From contig CAIJRK010000023.1 in NCBI GenBank assembly GCA_903823025.1, positions 105,448-169,447 of the forward strand: 64,000 bases of DNA, given 5' to 3'. Under the pieces are notes generated by a model. The model ran no database searches. It had not been told where the DNA came from and was given only the letters and a program-made list of their open reading frames with translations. Origin of the DNA: an uncultured beta proteobacterium. Its GTDB lineage: Bacteria; Pseudomonadota; Gammaproteobacteria; Burkholderiales; Burkholderiaceae_C. Both the position numbers and the translations under genes were made by a program. Of this stretch, positions 50,881 to 59,620 are shown one piece after another; position 1 is the stretch's first letter, and each line of letters opens with the position of its first letter.

Positions 50881-52884
50881 TCAAGGCAAGTCGTTGTTGA
50901 CCACCAGTGCACCGGCCCCTAAAGGGCCGACCTGGCCCAAGCGACTTTTGAGTGACTGGGGCTGGCCGGAAATTAGCGCGGCGTAATTGGTGGTGTTCGA
51001 GAGTACTTTTTTCACGTAATCGCGCGTTTCTGTAAATGGCACGTTTTCAGCCCAAATGGCCGCTTCCATTGTTGGGTCGCCGGTTTGGCCGCGCCATCTT
51101 TTGGGACGGCTTGGCCCTGCGTTGTAGGCGGCGGCGGCCATCGGCATGGAACCGGCAAAGTCGTCCAACACCAGTTTGAGGTAGCCCGTGCCAATGGCGA
51201 TGTTGGTGTCGCGGTCGTTAATTTGGTGCGGCTTGAAATCGGTCATGCCGATTTTTTGGGCCGTCCAGCGCGCCGTGGGCGGCATCACTTGCATCAAACC
51301 GGAGGCGCCGACGCCTGAGCGGGCATTCATGATGAAACGGCTTTCCTGGCGGATCAGCCCATAAACATAGGCCGGGTCGAGACCGATTTGTGTGGTGCGT
51401 TGCAGCACTGCATTTTTAAACGGCATCGGAAAGCGCTGCTCGAAGTCGATGACATCTTTTGTGCGTTCACTGGTGTTGATGCAGCGATCCCAAACTTCAT
51501 ATTGACAGGCCAGATCAGCAGCGGCGAGCAATTCACGGTCACCCATGCCGCCGCTTTGGTGCAAGCTGGTGATGTAGTTCCACTCACGCACGCCTTCGCT
51601 GCGCAAGCCTATTTGAATCGCGTACAAACCTCGGCTTAGACCAGCGTTCAGGCGCGCTCCTTCTTTTTCCTGGACTGTCAACGGGCTTGGGCGCGCCGGG
51701 GTGCTGATGCGCTGGCCCAGTTCTTCCATGGCTAATTGCTCGTAAAACCCGCGCACGCTGGCAATGCTTTTTAACAAACGGGTGGCTTCGGTGCGATTCG
51801 CCTCAGTGGGGGCGACTTGTATCAAGGCCCGGGCACGCCAGTACACCCAAGTGGCATCCTGGCGCGTCTCGGGACTCATCGCCTGCGTGGCTACCAACAC
51901 ATCTGACCAGTGGGCGTGACGTAGGGCGGCGCGTGCTTTCCATTCCAGGTGATCGTCGTCCAGATCGCCGTCTTTGGCTTTGGCAAAGTAGTCGCTGGCG
52001 TTGATCGAGCGGCGCTGCGCGGCATATTTGCCAATGACGCCCCAGGCCCAAGAGCGTTGTTCTGCTGTCAAGTGTGCGCGCCACTGGTTTTCCAGCGCCC
52101 GGGCTGCTTGGTCTTCGTCACTGGCGGCCAGACGGATCAAGGCCAAAACGACCCATTCCTGGGCGATGGCGCTGGAAGCGCTCGTGCGTTGTGATAGAAA
52201 ACGATCCGGGTTGCGGCTAATCTCATCCAAGGCGGTTGCGGCCTCGTTTGAGATGATATTGGCTGCAGTTTTGGCGGCCTTGGCCCGGTTGGCTTCCATC
52301 GCCATGCGGGCTTTGCGCCAGATATCGGCATCGGTTAGTTTTTTGGCGTCATACAAACGCGCGGCGGCAAGCGTGCAGCCATCGTCCGAGTCGCGCTGTG
52401 CATACCACTGCTGCTTGACGTCGGCGGCTTGCGCGTTGCCCGTCAGGATAGGTTCTGTCGCGCGGGTGTAGCAGCGTACTTCGCGGTCGTCGTTCATGCG
52501 AAAAAGCGGAACGTGCGCGGCAAAGTTAAACCAGTCCCGGCGCTTGCCCAGTTGCAAAAGCCAGTCGTTGCGCAAACGATCTTCTTGGTAAGTTCCGGCG
52601 TAACGGGTCAAAAAGTCCTGAATTTCACTCGGGCTTGCGGTGTCAAGGCGCACGCGCAATTCCCAATAAGCGGCCCAAGGCTCCAGCATATTGCCGCGCA
52701 CTTGCGGAAGCAAAGCCGTCAGGCGCTGGGCGTTGCCTTGCCGGTAGGCTTGGCTCATTTCCAGAATAATGTCATCCGTCTGGGGCGTCGGAGCTGTTTT
52801 GGGTTGGGCGTGTGCGACGCCAGTGGCGGACAAGGCCAAAGACCCGGCCAGCGCAAACGATGTCAAAATGGTAGATAACTGCAT
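50881..52884 (-). CDS. slt: Soluble lytic murein transglycosylase (Slt70-like)
   Basis: 667 residues from ATG 52884; codons upstream belong to the divergent fau region. A Sec signal (STILTSFALAGSLALSATGVAHA) is followed by a long superhelical U-domain, then the SLT domain near residues 500-640. Catalytic Glu lies in IRQESRFIMNARSGVGASGLMQVMPPTA, and AYNAGPSRPKRW is the conserved second block. It cleaves the MurNAc-GlcNAc bond with 1,6-anhydro formation in the periplasm. Its ATG is only 9 bp from the divergent cyclo-ligase start, so shared control is likely. Confidence 0.95.
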   Translation of the reverse strand: MQLSTILTSFALAGSLALSATGVAHAQPKTAPTPQTDDIILEMSQAYRQGNAQRLTALLPQVRGNMLEPWAAYWELRVRLDTASPSEIQDFLTRYAGTYQEDRLRNDWLLQLGKRRDWFNFAAHVPLFRMNDDREVRCYTRATEPILTGNAQAADVKQQWYAQRDSDDGCTLAAARLYDAKKLTDADIWRKARMAMEANRAKAAKTAANIISNEAATALDEISRNPDRFLSQRTSASSAIAQEWVVLALIRLAASDEDQAARALENQWRAHLTAEQRSWAWGVIGKYAAQRRSINASDYFAKAKDGDLDDDHLEWKARAALRHAHWSDVLVATQAMSPETRQDATWVYWRARALIQVAPTEANRTEATRLLKSIASVRGFYEQLAMEELGQRISTPARPSPLTVQEKEGARLNAGLSRGLYAIQIGLRSEGVREWNYITSLHQSGGMGDRELLAAADLACQYEVWDRCINTSERTKDVIDFEQRFPMPFKNAVLQRTTQIGLDPAYVYGLIRQESRFIMNARSGVGASGLMQVMPPTARWTAQKIGMTDFKPHQINDRDTNIAIGTGYLKLVLDDFAGSMPMAAAAYNAGPSRPKRWRGQTGDPTMEAAIWAENVPFTETRDYVKKVLSNTTNYAALISGQPQSLKSRLGQVGPLGAGALVVNNDLP

Positions 52885-52893
52885 GTGGAGATT

Positions 52894-53493
52894 ATGAATA
52901 ACTCTGATGAAAAAAGGGGGCTTGAAAAGAAAGCCCTTCGTAAAATTCTTGTCGAACAACGCCTGAATCTCCCCGACCGTCAACAACGGGGCGACTTACT
53001 TCAACGCATCATGCGTATTTGGCTGGTGGGCCGACCGGACGCGGTGATTGGCGCTTATTGGCCGATCAAAGGCGAGTTCGACCCGCTGCCCGCTTTACAT
53101 CGTTGGAAAGAAGACGGCGAACTGCTGGATCAACCCCAACCTCGCCGCATTGGACTGCCTGTGGTGGATAAAGTTCATAAAACCATGACTTTTCATGCGT
53201 GGTATCCGGGTTGCCCGATGGAAGAAGATGCGTTTGGTATCCCCAAGCCCAAAGACACCGAAGTTATTGTGCCCACGCTGCTGTTTGTGGCTTGCGTGGG
53301 TTATGCGCCCGGCGGCTATCGTCTGGGTTATGGCGGTGGTTTTTACGACCGGATGCTGTCTTCTTTGTCGCCGCGTCCTATCACCGTCGGCTTGGGTTAT
53401 GCGCCCGGCTTTTTGCCGGACTTTGAGCCTGAATCACACGACTTGCCGATGGATGCAATTTTGAACGACAACGGCGTGGTCTGGCCGGTTTAA
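52894..53493 (+). CDS. fau: 5-formyltetrahydrofolate cyclo-ligase
   Basis: 199 residues from ATG 52894; GGAG lies five bases before it, and a GTG three codons upstream is less apt. The core is ALRKILVEQRLNLPDRQQ, GAYWPIKGEFDPLP, PGCPMEEDAFGIPKP and GYGGGFYDRML, the nucleotide-binding loop of the family. It converts 5-formyl-THF to 5,10-methenyl-THF using ATP. It is divergent from slt. In gammaproteobacteria 6S RNA lies upstream of this gene, but here there is no room for it. Confidence 0.95.
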   Translation: MNNSDEKRGLEKKALRKILVEQRLNLPDRQQRGDLLQRIMRIWLVGRPDAVIGAYWPIKGEFDPLPALHRWKEDGELLDQPQPRRIGLPVVDKVHKTMTFHAWYPGCPMEEDAFGIPKPKDTEVIVPTLLFVACVGYAPGGYRLGYGGGFYDRMLSSLSPRPITVGLGYAPGFLPDFEPESHDLPMDAILNDNGVVWPV

Positions 53494-53502
53494 GACAGCC
53501 CC

Positions 53503-53631
53503 TTAGCCCTTTTGCGCCAGCAAGGTGCGCGCATCGCTGACTGAATTACCCTTAATTTGACGCCGCACCGCTTGCGTCGAGGTGCTGCAACCCGCCACGC
53601 AGACACTCAGAAGCCGCGTCAACAAACTCAA
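53503..53631 (-). CDS. Candidate small lipoprotein frame (TTG start, 42 residues)
   Basis: A 43-codon frame on the minus strand starts at TTG 53631 and ends at TAA 53503-53505. The translation opens M-S-LLTRLLSVCVAGCSTSTQ: a short hydrophobic run and a perfect lipobox VAGC, then 27 polar residues ending SDARTLLAQKG. The stop is 9 bp from the end of the 5-formyl-THF cyclo-ligase on the other strand. A GAG-rich AGGAG lies 12 bases upstream of the TTG. The frame fills almost all of the gap. It may be real, a remnant, or chance; no homologue is recognised. Another frame on this strand (GTG 53638) is open but lacks these features. Confidence 0.35.
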   Translation of the reverse strand: MSLLTRLLSVCVAGCSTSTQAVRRQIKGNSVSDARTLLAQKG

Positions 53632-53640
53632 ACAGCACGT

Positions 53641-53657
53641 CCGCTCCTAGAGAGCGG
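53641..53657. other. Hairpin between fau and glmU
   Basis: CCGCTC (53641-53646), loop CTAGA, GAGCGG (53652-53657) is a perfect 6-bp GC-rich stem with a 5-base loop. On the plus strand TTAAACCAATTTTT follows, so it could end transcription from fau on the left or sit in the glmU leader. On the minus strand it overlaps the AGGAG before the small lipoprotein frame. Confidence 0.3.
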
Positions 53658-53689
53658 TTAAACCAATTTTTGGATGAATGGAGAGCGCC

Positions 53690-55144
53690 ATGCGCAATGT
53701 TTTAGAAGCCGCGCAAGCGGTCAATGCGGCCACTGCGGCTAAACCTGTTGATGTGGTCATCATGGCAGCGGGCAAAGGCACGCGGATGAAAAGTAAATTA
53801 CCCAAGGTGCTACACCTCTTGGCAGGTCGCGCCTTGCTGCAGCATGTGGTGGACACGGCGACGGCTTTGTCAGCCCGTCAGGTGGTCGTTATTACGGGCC
53901 ACGGCGCGGATGAAGTTGAAGCCGCCATCGTCGCCCAGCCTGCGGATTCAGCCACCGGGTTTGATCTTGAATTTGTGCGTCAGGCACCGCAATTAGGCAC
54001 GGGTCACGCTGTGCAACAGGCGGTGCCGCTGTTGCGCGATGACGGCATTGTGGTCGTGCTGTCAGGCGATGTGCCCTTGACGCAGGCGGCCACGCTGCAA
54101 GATTTAATCGCCGCCTGTGACGGTCAATATCTGGCGCTGCTGACGATTGATTTTGCCGATCCTAAAGGCTATGGCCGCATTGTTCGTGAAGGTGACGCCG
54201 TGCAAGCCATCGTGGAGCAAAAGGACGCCAACGAGGCGCAGCTGGCCATCACCGAAATCTACAGCGGCATCATGGCGCTGCCCGCCAAACATCTCAAAGC
54301 ATGGCTGGCACGGCTGGATAACCAGAATGTCCAGAACGAGTTTTATCTGACCGAGATTGTGAAGTTTGCCGTGGCCGATGGCGTGCCCGTGGTCGCGCAC
54401 AAAATCAAGGACGCCGTGCAGGTGGCGGGCGTCAACAGCCCGGTGCAACTCGCTGAACTGGAGCGTGCTTTTCAGATGCGCCTGGCGTTGCAATTGATGG
54501 AGCAGGGCGTTCGCCTGGCAGACCCTGCTCGGCTGGATGTGCGCGGTCAATTGCAGTGCGCGCCAGACGTGTCGATTGACGTGAACTGTGTCTTTGAAGG
54601 CCAGGTAAATTTAGGCGAAGGCGTGAAGATTGGCGCCAACTGCGTGATTGCCAACACCACGATTGCCGCTGGCGCGGTGATCTATGCGTTCACGCATATT
54701 GAAGGCGGCCAGCCGGGCACCAAAGACTTTATTGAAGTCGGTGCTGATGCGCGCGTTGGCCCATTTGCCCGTTTGCGACCCGGTGCTAAATTGGGGGCTG
54801 AAGTGCATATCGGCAACTTTGTCGAGGTCAAGAATTCGACGCTGGCCCAGGGTGCCAAGGCCAACCACCTCGCTTATCTGGGCGACGCCACGGTCGGTGA
54901 GCGTGTGAACTATGGCGCGGGCAGCATCACGGCCAATTACGACGGGGCTTTCAAACACCGCACGGTGATTGAGCCGGACGTGCATGTGGGCAGCAACTGC
55001 GTGCTGGTTGCGCCGATTACGCTGGGGGCGGGTGGCACGGTGGGCGGCGGCTCGACCGTGACTAAAGATACGCCAGCGGGCGCTTTGACGGTGGCCCGGG
55101 GCAAACAAGTCAGCATCGCCAACTGGAAGCGACCTGCCAAATGA
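53690..55144 (+). CDS. glmU: Bifunctional N-acetylglucosamine-1-phosphate uridyltransferase/glucosamine-1-phosphate acetyltransferase
   Basis: 484 residues from ATG 53690, with GGAG six bases upstream; an earlier ATG at 53678 lacks a ribosome site. The uridyltransferase half starts with VVIMAAGKGTRMKSKLPKVLHLLAGRALLQHVV. The acetyltransferase half has left-handed helix repeats and ITANYDGAFKHRTVIEPDVHVGSN. It makes UDP-GlcNAc for murein, LPS and exopolysaccharide. It is coupled by ATGA to the histidine kinase gene. glmS, which supplies glucosamine-6-phosphate, lies 6.3 kb further on. Confidence 0.97.
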   Translation: MRNVLEAAQAVNAATAAKPVDVVIMAAGKGTRMKSKLPKVLHLLAGRALLQHVVDTATALSARQVVVITGHGADEVEAAIVAQPADSATGFDLEFVRQAPQLGTGHAVQQAVPLLRDDGIVVVLSGDVPLTQAATLQDLIAACDGQYLALLTIDFADPKGYGRIVREGDAVQAIVEQKDANEAQLAITEIYSGIMALPAKHLKAWLARLDNQNVQNEFYLTEIVKFAVADGVPVVAHKIKDAVQVAGVNSPVQLAELERAFQMRLALQLMEQGVRLADPARLDVRGQLQCAPDVSIDVNCVFEGQVNLGEGVKIGANCVIANTTIAAGAVIYAFTHIEGGQPGTKDFIEVGADARVGPFARLRPGAKLGAEVHIGNFVEVKNSTLAQGAKANHLAYLGDATVGERVNYGAGSITANYDGAFKHRTVIEPDVHVGSNCVLVAPITLGAGGTVGGGSTVTKDTPAGALTVARGKQVSIANWKRPAK

Positions 55145-55923
55145 ACGCCCCACTGACCGAGGCATCGCCCCCTGCGTATGAGTCGGGCAGTGAGTCGCAC
55201 TTGACAGCGCAACTCCGGCATGAGCGCGATCAAGCGCGCTCAGAGCTGGAAGATTTCACCTTTTCCGTGTCGCATGACCTGCGGGCCTCCTTGCGGCATG
55301 TGACGGCTTACGTGCAGATCATCAAGGAGGATTTGGGCCCTCAAACATCGGGCGCTGTCGCTTCACATTTGGATCGCGTGAGTCAGGCGGCCCGGCAAAT
55401 GGGCTTGCAAATTGATGCGCTGACCGAGCTGTCGCGCCTGACCCGTCTGGATCTTGACTTAACCACGGTGGCCGTGGCGCCACTGGTGCAAGATGTTTGC
55501 ATGGCGTTGGCCCCGACCTTGGGCGGGCGACGGGTTGAGTGGCAGGTGGCTGATGATTTTCCGGCACTGCGCTGTGATGCCACGCTGCTGCGACAAGTGC
55601 TGATGCATGTGCTGTCGAATGCCTTGAAATTTACAGCGCCCCGGGCTGTCGCCAGGATTGAAATCACATGGCAAGCCCATGACAACGGTCTGTGTGTTTT
55701 GACGGTGACGGACAACGGCGTTGGGTTTAATCCGGGTTATGCGTCCAAGTTGTTTCACGCTTTTCAGCGTCTGCACGGCAGTCGCGAATTTGAGGGCTTG
55801 GGCGTGGGCTTGGCGCTGACCCGAAAAATTGTGGAGCGCCACGGCGGCATGGTGTGGGCCATCGGTGCGCCGGATGCGGGCTGCAGCGTGAGTTTCACGC
55901 TGCCTTTGGCGCATCCGGCGTAA
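55141..55923 (+). CDS. Orphan soluble sensor histidine kinase coupled to glmU
   Basis: 260 residues whose ATG overlaps the glmU stop (ATGA). The start has a coiled or linker part (QLRHERDQARSELEDF), the H-box is TFSVSHDLRASLRHVTAYVQ, and the ATPase has NALKFTAP, DNGVGFNPGY, FHAFQRLHG and GLGVGLALTRKIVERHGG. There is no membrane segment, PAS or GAF domain and no partner response regulator next door. The H-box resembles phytochrome-linked kinases. The gene overlaps the convergent Lrp gene by 29 bp. Its signal could be metabolic, related to UDP-GlcNAc, which would be inference. Confidence 0.88.
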   Translation: MNAPLTEASPPAYESGSESHLTAQLRHERDQARSELEDFTFSVSHDLRASLRHVTAYVQIIKEDLGPQTSGAVASHLDRVSQAARQMGLQIDALTELSRLTRLDLDLTTVAVAPLVQDVCMALAPTLGGRRVEWQVADDFPALRCDATLLRQVLMHVLSNALKFTAPRAVARIEITWQAHDNGLCVLTVTDNGVGFNPGYASKLFHAFQRLHGSREFEGLGVGLALTRKIVERHGGMVWAIGAPDAGCSVSFTLPLAHPA

Positions 55924-56410
55924 TCCCCAAAGGCAAGGGCACGCGCGCCCCAAATTTGCTGCGCTTGATGCTGAAGAAGGTTTTGACATTGCGCACATTG
56001 GTGTTTACCGTAAACAGCCGCTGCACCAGCGCCAGATAGTCTGGCATGTGCGCGGTGTGCACCACCAGACAAAAGTCAGGGCCAGGCGAGACGCGATAAC
56101 ACTGCTGCACCGCCTCGTCTGCAATGACCTTTTTTTCAAACGCCTCCAAGGCGTCGCTGTCTTGACGATCCAGCGTAATTTCAACTATTGCGCACAACCC
56201 GTGCCCAAGGACAAGACTCAATTTATCAACACTGAGCAGCGCGATTTCCCGCTCGATCAGACCCGCGTCGCGTAGCCGTTTCACGCGGCGCAAGCAGGTC
56301 GGTGGCGAAATATGCACCAGCGCAGCCAAATCCTGATTATTGCGTGACGAGTCGTTTTGCAGATGCGCTAACAACTGCAAATCGGTAGCGTCGAGAGAAT
56401 TTGGTTCCAT
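55895..56410 (-). CDS. Lrp/AsnC family transcriptional regulator
   Basis: 171 residues. LDATDLQLLAHLQNDSSRNNQDLAALVHISPPTCLRRVKRLRDAGLI contains the Lrp helix-turn-helix; the C-terminal RAM domain (VLGHGLCAIVEITLD, CYRVSPGPDFCLVVHTAHMPDYLALVQRLF) binds amino acids as effectors. The branched-chain amino acid permease livM starts 27 bp downstream on the same strand, and the liv genes are next to it, so control of liv is probable though inferred. Its last 29 bp overlap the end of the convergent kinase gene. Confidence 0.93.
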   Translation of the reverse strand: MEPNSLDATDLQLLAHLQNDSSRNNQDLAALVHISPPTCLRRVKRLRDAGLIEREIALLSVDKLSLVLGHGLCAIVEITLDRQDSDALEAFEKKVIADEAVQQCYRVSPGPDFCLVVHTAHMPDYLALVQRLFTVNTNVRNVKTFFSIKRSKFGARVPLPLGITPDAPKAA

Positions 56411-56437
56411 ACTTTTGTGAAATATGGAAGATTCTAA

Positions 56438-57394
56438 TTATTTGGCGGCGGCTCTCCGACGTCGTTCGAGATACGCCTGCAACTCGCCCACCACACCTTT
56501 GCGGAAAGTCAGCACGCACATGACAAAAATCACACCAATAATCACGGTCACCCAAGAGCCGACTTTGTCCGCCAGCAAGTTTTGTAACCCAATCACAATG
56601 CCGGAACCCAGCACCGGGCCAAAGAAGGTGCCCACACCGCCGAGCAGCGTCATCAAAATAACTTCGCCTGACATGGACCAGTGCACATCAGACAGCGTGG
56701 CAAACCCCATCACCACGGTTTTGAGCGAACCGGCCAGCCCGGTCAGCGCCGCCGACAGCACAAAGGCCAGCAGCTTGTAGCGCTCCACCTGGTAGCCCAG
56801 CGAAATAGCGCGCGGCTCGTTCTCACGAATCATCTTGAGCACCTGACCGAAAGGCGAATGCACGATGCGTGAAATAAACAGAAAGACGGCGATAAAAACA
56901 GCCAGCACCACGTAATACAGCGTGGTGTCCGACTTGAGCGGCAGCAGGCCCAACAGCGCCCCGCGTGGCACGCCCTGCAGACCGTCTTCACCGCCGGTAA
57001 AAGGCACCTGCAAACACACAAAATAAATCATCTGGGCAATCGCCAGCGTGATCATGGCGAAATAAATGCCTTGCCGCCGAATCGCCACCATGCCCACCAC
57101 CAGGCCGATCAGGCCGGAGGCCACCACACCGATCAGGATGCCCAACTCCGGGGTGAAATGTTGCATCTTGATGAAGTAGCCGGTCACGTAAGCGGCTGAA
57201 CCGAAAAACGCGGCATGGCCAAACGAGAGCAGGCCGGTAAATCCCAGCAGCAGATTAAAGGCGCAGGCAAAGATGGCAAAGCACAGCAGCTTCATCAAAA
57301 ACACCGGATACAGCCCTAGAAAAGGAGCCAGCAGTGCCAGGGCCAGCAGCACTGCATAGGTGACGCCAATAATTTTGTTGGTTTTGTTCATCAT
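56438..57394 (-). CDS. livM: Branched-chain amino acid ABC transporter permease
   Basis: 318 residues, about nine hydrophobic segments, with the LivM signature NLLLGFTGLLSFGHAAFFGSAAYV and VGMVAIRRQGIYFAMITLAIAQMI. VMGFATLSDVHWSMSGEVILMTLLGGVGTFFGPVLG is the conserved EAA-like loop region. It forms the membrane channel with LivH. Its ATG directly follows the livH stop, and it is the last liv gene in transcription order (G-F-K-H-M). Confidence 0.95.
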   Translation of the reverse strand: MMNKTNKIIGVTYAVLLALALLAPFLGLYPVFLMKLLCFAIFACAFNLLLGFTGLLSFGHAAFFGSAAYVTGYFIKMQHFTPELGILIGVVASGLIGLVVGMVAIRRQGIYFAMITLAIAQMIYFVCLQVPFTGGEDGLQGVPRGALLGLLPLKSDTTLYYVVLAVFIAVFLFISRIVHSPFGQVLKMIRENEPRAISLGYQVERYKLLAFVLSAALTGLAGSLKTVVMGFATLSDVHWSMSGEVILMTLLGGVGTFFGPVLGSGIVIGLQNLLADKVGSWVTVIIGVIFVMCVLTFRKGVVGELQAYLERRRRAAAK

Positions 57395-58279
57395 TTAGGC
57401 CTCCTTGCCAAACAGGCCCGCCGGGCGAATCATCAGCACAACGACCATGATGACAAACACCACAATGCTGGAGGCTTCCGGATAAAAAACGCGCGTCAGG
57501 CCTTCCACAATGCCCAAGCCCAAGCCCGTCAGAATCGACCCCATGATGGAACCCATGCCGCCAATGACCACCACCGCAAACACGACGATGATCAGGTTGG
57601 AACCCATCAGCGGATTGACCTGAATAATGGGTGCGGCCAGCACACCCGCCAATCCGGCCAACGCAGCGCCAGCGCCATAAGTCAACATCACCATCAAGGG
57701 CACGTTGATGCCAAAAGCCTGCACCAGCGGGGCGTTTTCAGTGCCAGCGCGCAAGTAGGCGCCCAGCCGTGTGCGTTCAATCAAGTACCAGGTGCCAAAG
57801 CACACCACCAGCGACACCAAAACGACCCAGGCACGGTAGTTGGGCAACACCATGAAGCCCAGATTGGTGGCGCCCGACAACAACTCAGGCACGTTATAAG
57901 TCTGGCCCGAGACGCCGTAGATTTCGCGAAAAATACCTTCGGTAATCAAAGCCAGACCAAAGGTTAGTAGCAAGCCATACAACGGGTCCAGCTTATAGAG
58001 ATGTTTAAGAAAAAGCCGTTCCGTGAGCACGCCAAAAGCCCCCACCGCCAGCGGCGCCAGCAGCAGCGCAAACCAATAGTTGATGCCCAGTTTGTCGAGC
58101 ATGATCCAGGCGGCAAACGCGCCCATCATGTAAAGCGCGCCGTGCGAAAAATTAACAATGCCCAGCAGGCCAAAGATGACCGCCAGCCCGAGACTTAGCA
58201 GGGCGTAAAACGTGCCATTGACCAGACCTAGCAGCAGCTGGCCCAGAAATGCTTGATGGGGAATACCGAAAATTTCCAT
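57395..58279 (-). CDS. livH: Branched-chain amino acid ABC transporter permease
   Basis: 294 residues. The LivH opening LLGLVNGTFYALLSLGLAVIFGLLGIVNFSHG is clear, as are LPNYRAWVVLVSLVVCFGTWYLIERTRLGAYLRAG and VIGGMGSIMGSILTGLGLGIVEGLTRVFYPEASSIVVFVIM (in parts). It partners LivM in the inner membrane. The substrate-binding protein gene ends 79 bp upstream; livM begins at the next base. Confidence 0.95.
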   Translation of the reverse strand: MEIFGIPHQAFLGQLLLGLVNGTFYALLSLGLAVIFGLLGIVNFSHGALYMMGAFAAWIMLDKLGINYWFALLLAPLAVGAFGVLTERLFLKHLYKLDPLYGLLLTFGLALITEGIFREIYGVSGQTYNVPELLSGATNLGFMVLPNYRAWVVLVSLVVCFGTWYLIERTRLGAYLRAGTENAPLVQAFGINVPLMVMLTYGAGAALAGLAGVLAAPIIQVNPLMGSNLIIVVFAVVVIGGMGSIMGSILTGLGLGIVEGLTRVFYPEASSIVVFVIMVVVLMIRPAGLFGKEA

Positions 58280-58358
58280 GGAGGCCCGTCAGTTCATGCC
58301 TTGCAAAGCGAAAAAAACGGCCAACTGCACCCGCAGTCAGCCGCTCTGGAGAGTTAAC

Positions 58359-59552
58359 TTATTTTTTAATTAGCGCGCACTTGGATTCAGCCAGCGTGGT
58401 GAAGGCTTGGTCGCCTGGCACCGTGGCGACTTTCTTGTAGTAGTCCCAAGGCGCAGTCGATTCCTTGACCGACTTAACTTCATACAAGTACATATCGTGA
58501 ATCATGCGGCCATCCGCGCGAATTTGTCCCTTGTTGTAGAAGTCGTCGATCTTCATGCTTTTGAGGGTAGACATGACTTTATCGGCGTCTGTGGTGCCGG
58601 CTGTTTGTACGGCCTTCAGGTAATTCATGGCGGCGGAATAGTCGGCGGCGTGCAAGCTTGAAGGCATCCGCTTGTACTTGGCAAAGAAACGTTGGGCAAA
58701 CTTGCGCGAGGCGTCGTCTTGATTCCAGTACCAGCTATCGGCCAATTGCAGACCGGCGGTGTTGGCCAGACCCAAGCTGTGAATTTCGTTGATGAACACC
58801 AGCAAACCCGCGATCTTCATGGTCTTGTTAACGCCAAATTCCCGTGCTGCTTTCATGGCGTTGGTGAAGTCACCCCCCGCATTGGCGAGGCCCAAAATTT
58901 GGGCTTTGGACGATTGGGCTTGCAACAGGAAAGACGAGAAGTCAGAGGCATTAAGCGGGTGGCGCACGGCATCGACCACCGTACCGCCATTGGCTTTGAC
59001 CACGGTTGAAGCATCGGCTTCCAGCGAGTGACCAAAAGCGTAATCGGCGGTCAGGAAGAACCAGCTTTTATTGCCCGCTTTGACCAGCGCAGAACCGGCC
59101 ACTTTGGCCAGCGCCACCGTGTCGTAGGCGTAGTGCACGGTGTAAGGCGAACACTCTTCGTTGGTCAGGCGTGCTGTGCCCGACCCAATGACCATGAAGG
59201 GGCGTTTCTTTTGCGCCGCCACTTTTGCCATCGCCAACGCGGTGCCTGAACTGGTGCCGCCCATCAACATCGTCAGACCGTCTTTGTCAATCCACTCTCG
59301 CGCCCGCGAGCTGGCAATATCAGCCTTGTTTTGGTGGTCAGCGGTGAGCACTTCAATCGGGCGGTTCAAGACCTTGCCACCAAAATCCTGCGCCGCCCAT
59401 TTGACCATTTCACCCCCGGCGGGGCCGTCAATGTCGGCATACAGACTGGACATATCAGTGATGAACCCGATCTTGACCGGACCCGTGTCCTGGGCCGATG
59501 CGGCTGCGGCAAAACCAAGGGCCAATGCAGCGACGAGCGCGTTAAGTTTCAT
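58359..59552 (-). CDS. livK: Branched-chain amino acid-type ABC transporter substrate-binding protein
   Basis: 397 residues with a Sec signal (LVAALALGFAAAASA). IGFITDMSSLYADIDGPAGGEMVKWAAQDFGG is the type I periplasmic-binding opening; VIGSGTARLTNEECSPYTVHYAYD and WFFLTADYAFGHSLEADASTVV follow. This wording is common in HAAT substrate-binding proteins of Burkholderiales, whose ligands range from Leu/Ile/Val to aromatic acids; the exact ligand is unknown. It stands after livF (68 bp) and before livH (79 bp). Confidence 0.92.
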   Translation of the reverse strand: MKLNALVAALALGFAAAASAQDTGPVKIGFITDMSSLYADIDGPAGGEMVKWAAQDFGGKVLNRPIEVLTADHQNKADIASSRAREWIDKDGLTMLMGGTSSGTALAMAKVAAQKKRPFMVIGSGTARLTNEECSPYTVHYAYDTVALAKVAGSALVKAGNKSWFFLTADYAFGHSLEADASTVVKANGGTVVDAVRHPLNASDFSSFLLQAQSSKAQILGLANAGGDFTNAMKAAREFGVNKTMKIAGLLVFINEIHSLGLANTAGLQLADSWYWNQDDASRKFAQRFFAKYKRMPSSLHAADYSAAMNYLKAVQTAGTTDADKVMSTLKSMKIDDFYNKGQIRADGRMIHDMYLYEVKSVKESTAPWDYYKKVATVPGDQAFTTLAESKCALIKK

Positions 59553-59620
59553 GATGTCTCCTTGAGCGTTAGTGATTGAAAGCGGGGAAGTAGAAAATAA
59601 TTTTTAAGGCGGCTACTGGC

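Noticed and set aside
53545..53638. Second minus-strand frame (GTG 53638, LFEFVDAASE...) in the fau-glmU gap
   Set aside because: It is better spaced from AGGAG but shorter, has no signal or motif, and overlaps the lipobox frame out of phase.
53494..53677. 6S RNA near the 5-formyl-THF cyclo-ligase
   Set aside because: In gammaproteobacteria it is upstream; here only 9 bp lie upstream, and the downstream gap shows no long central-bulge stem.
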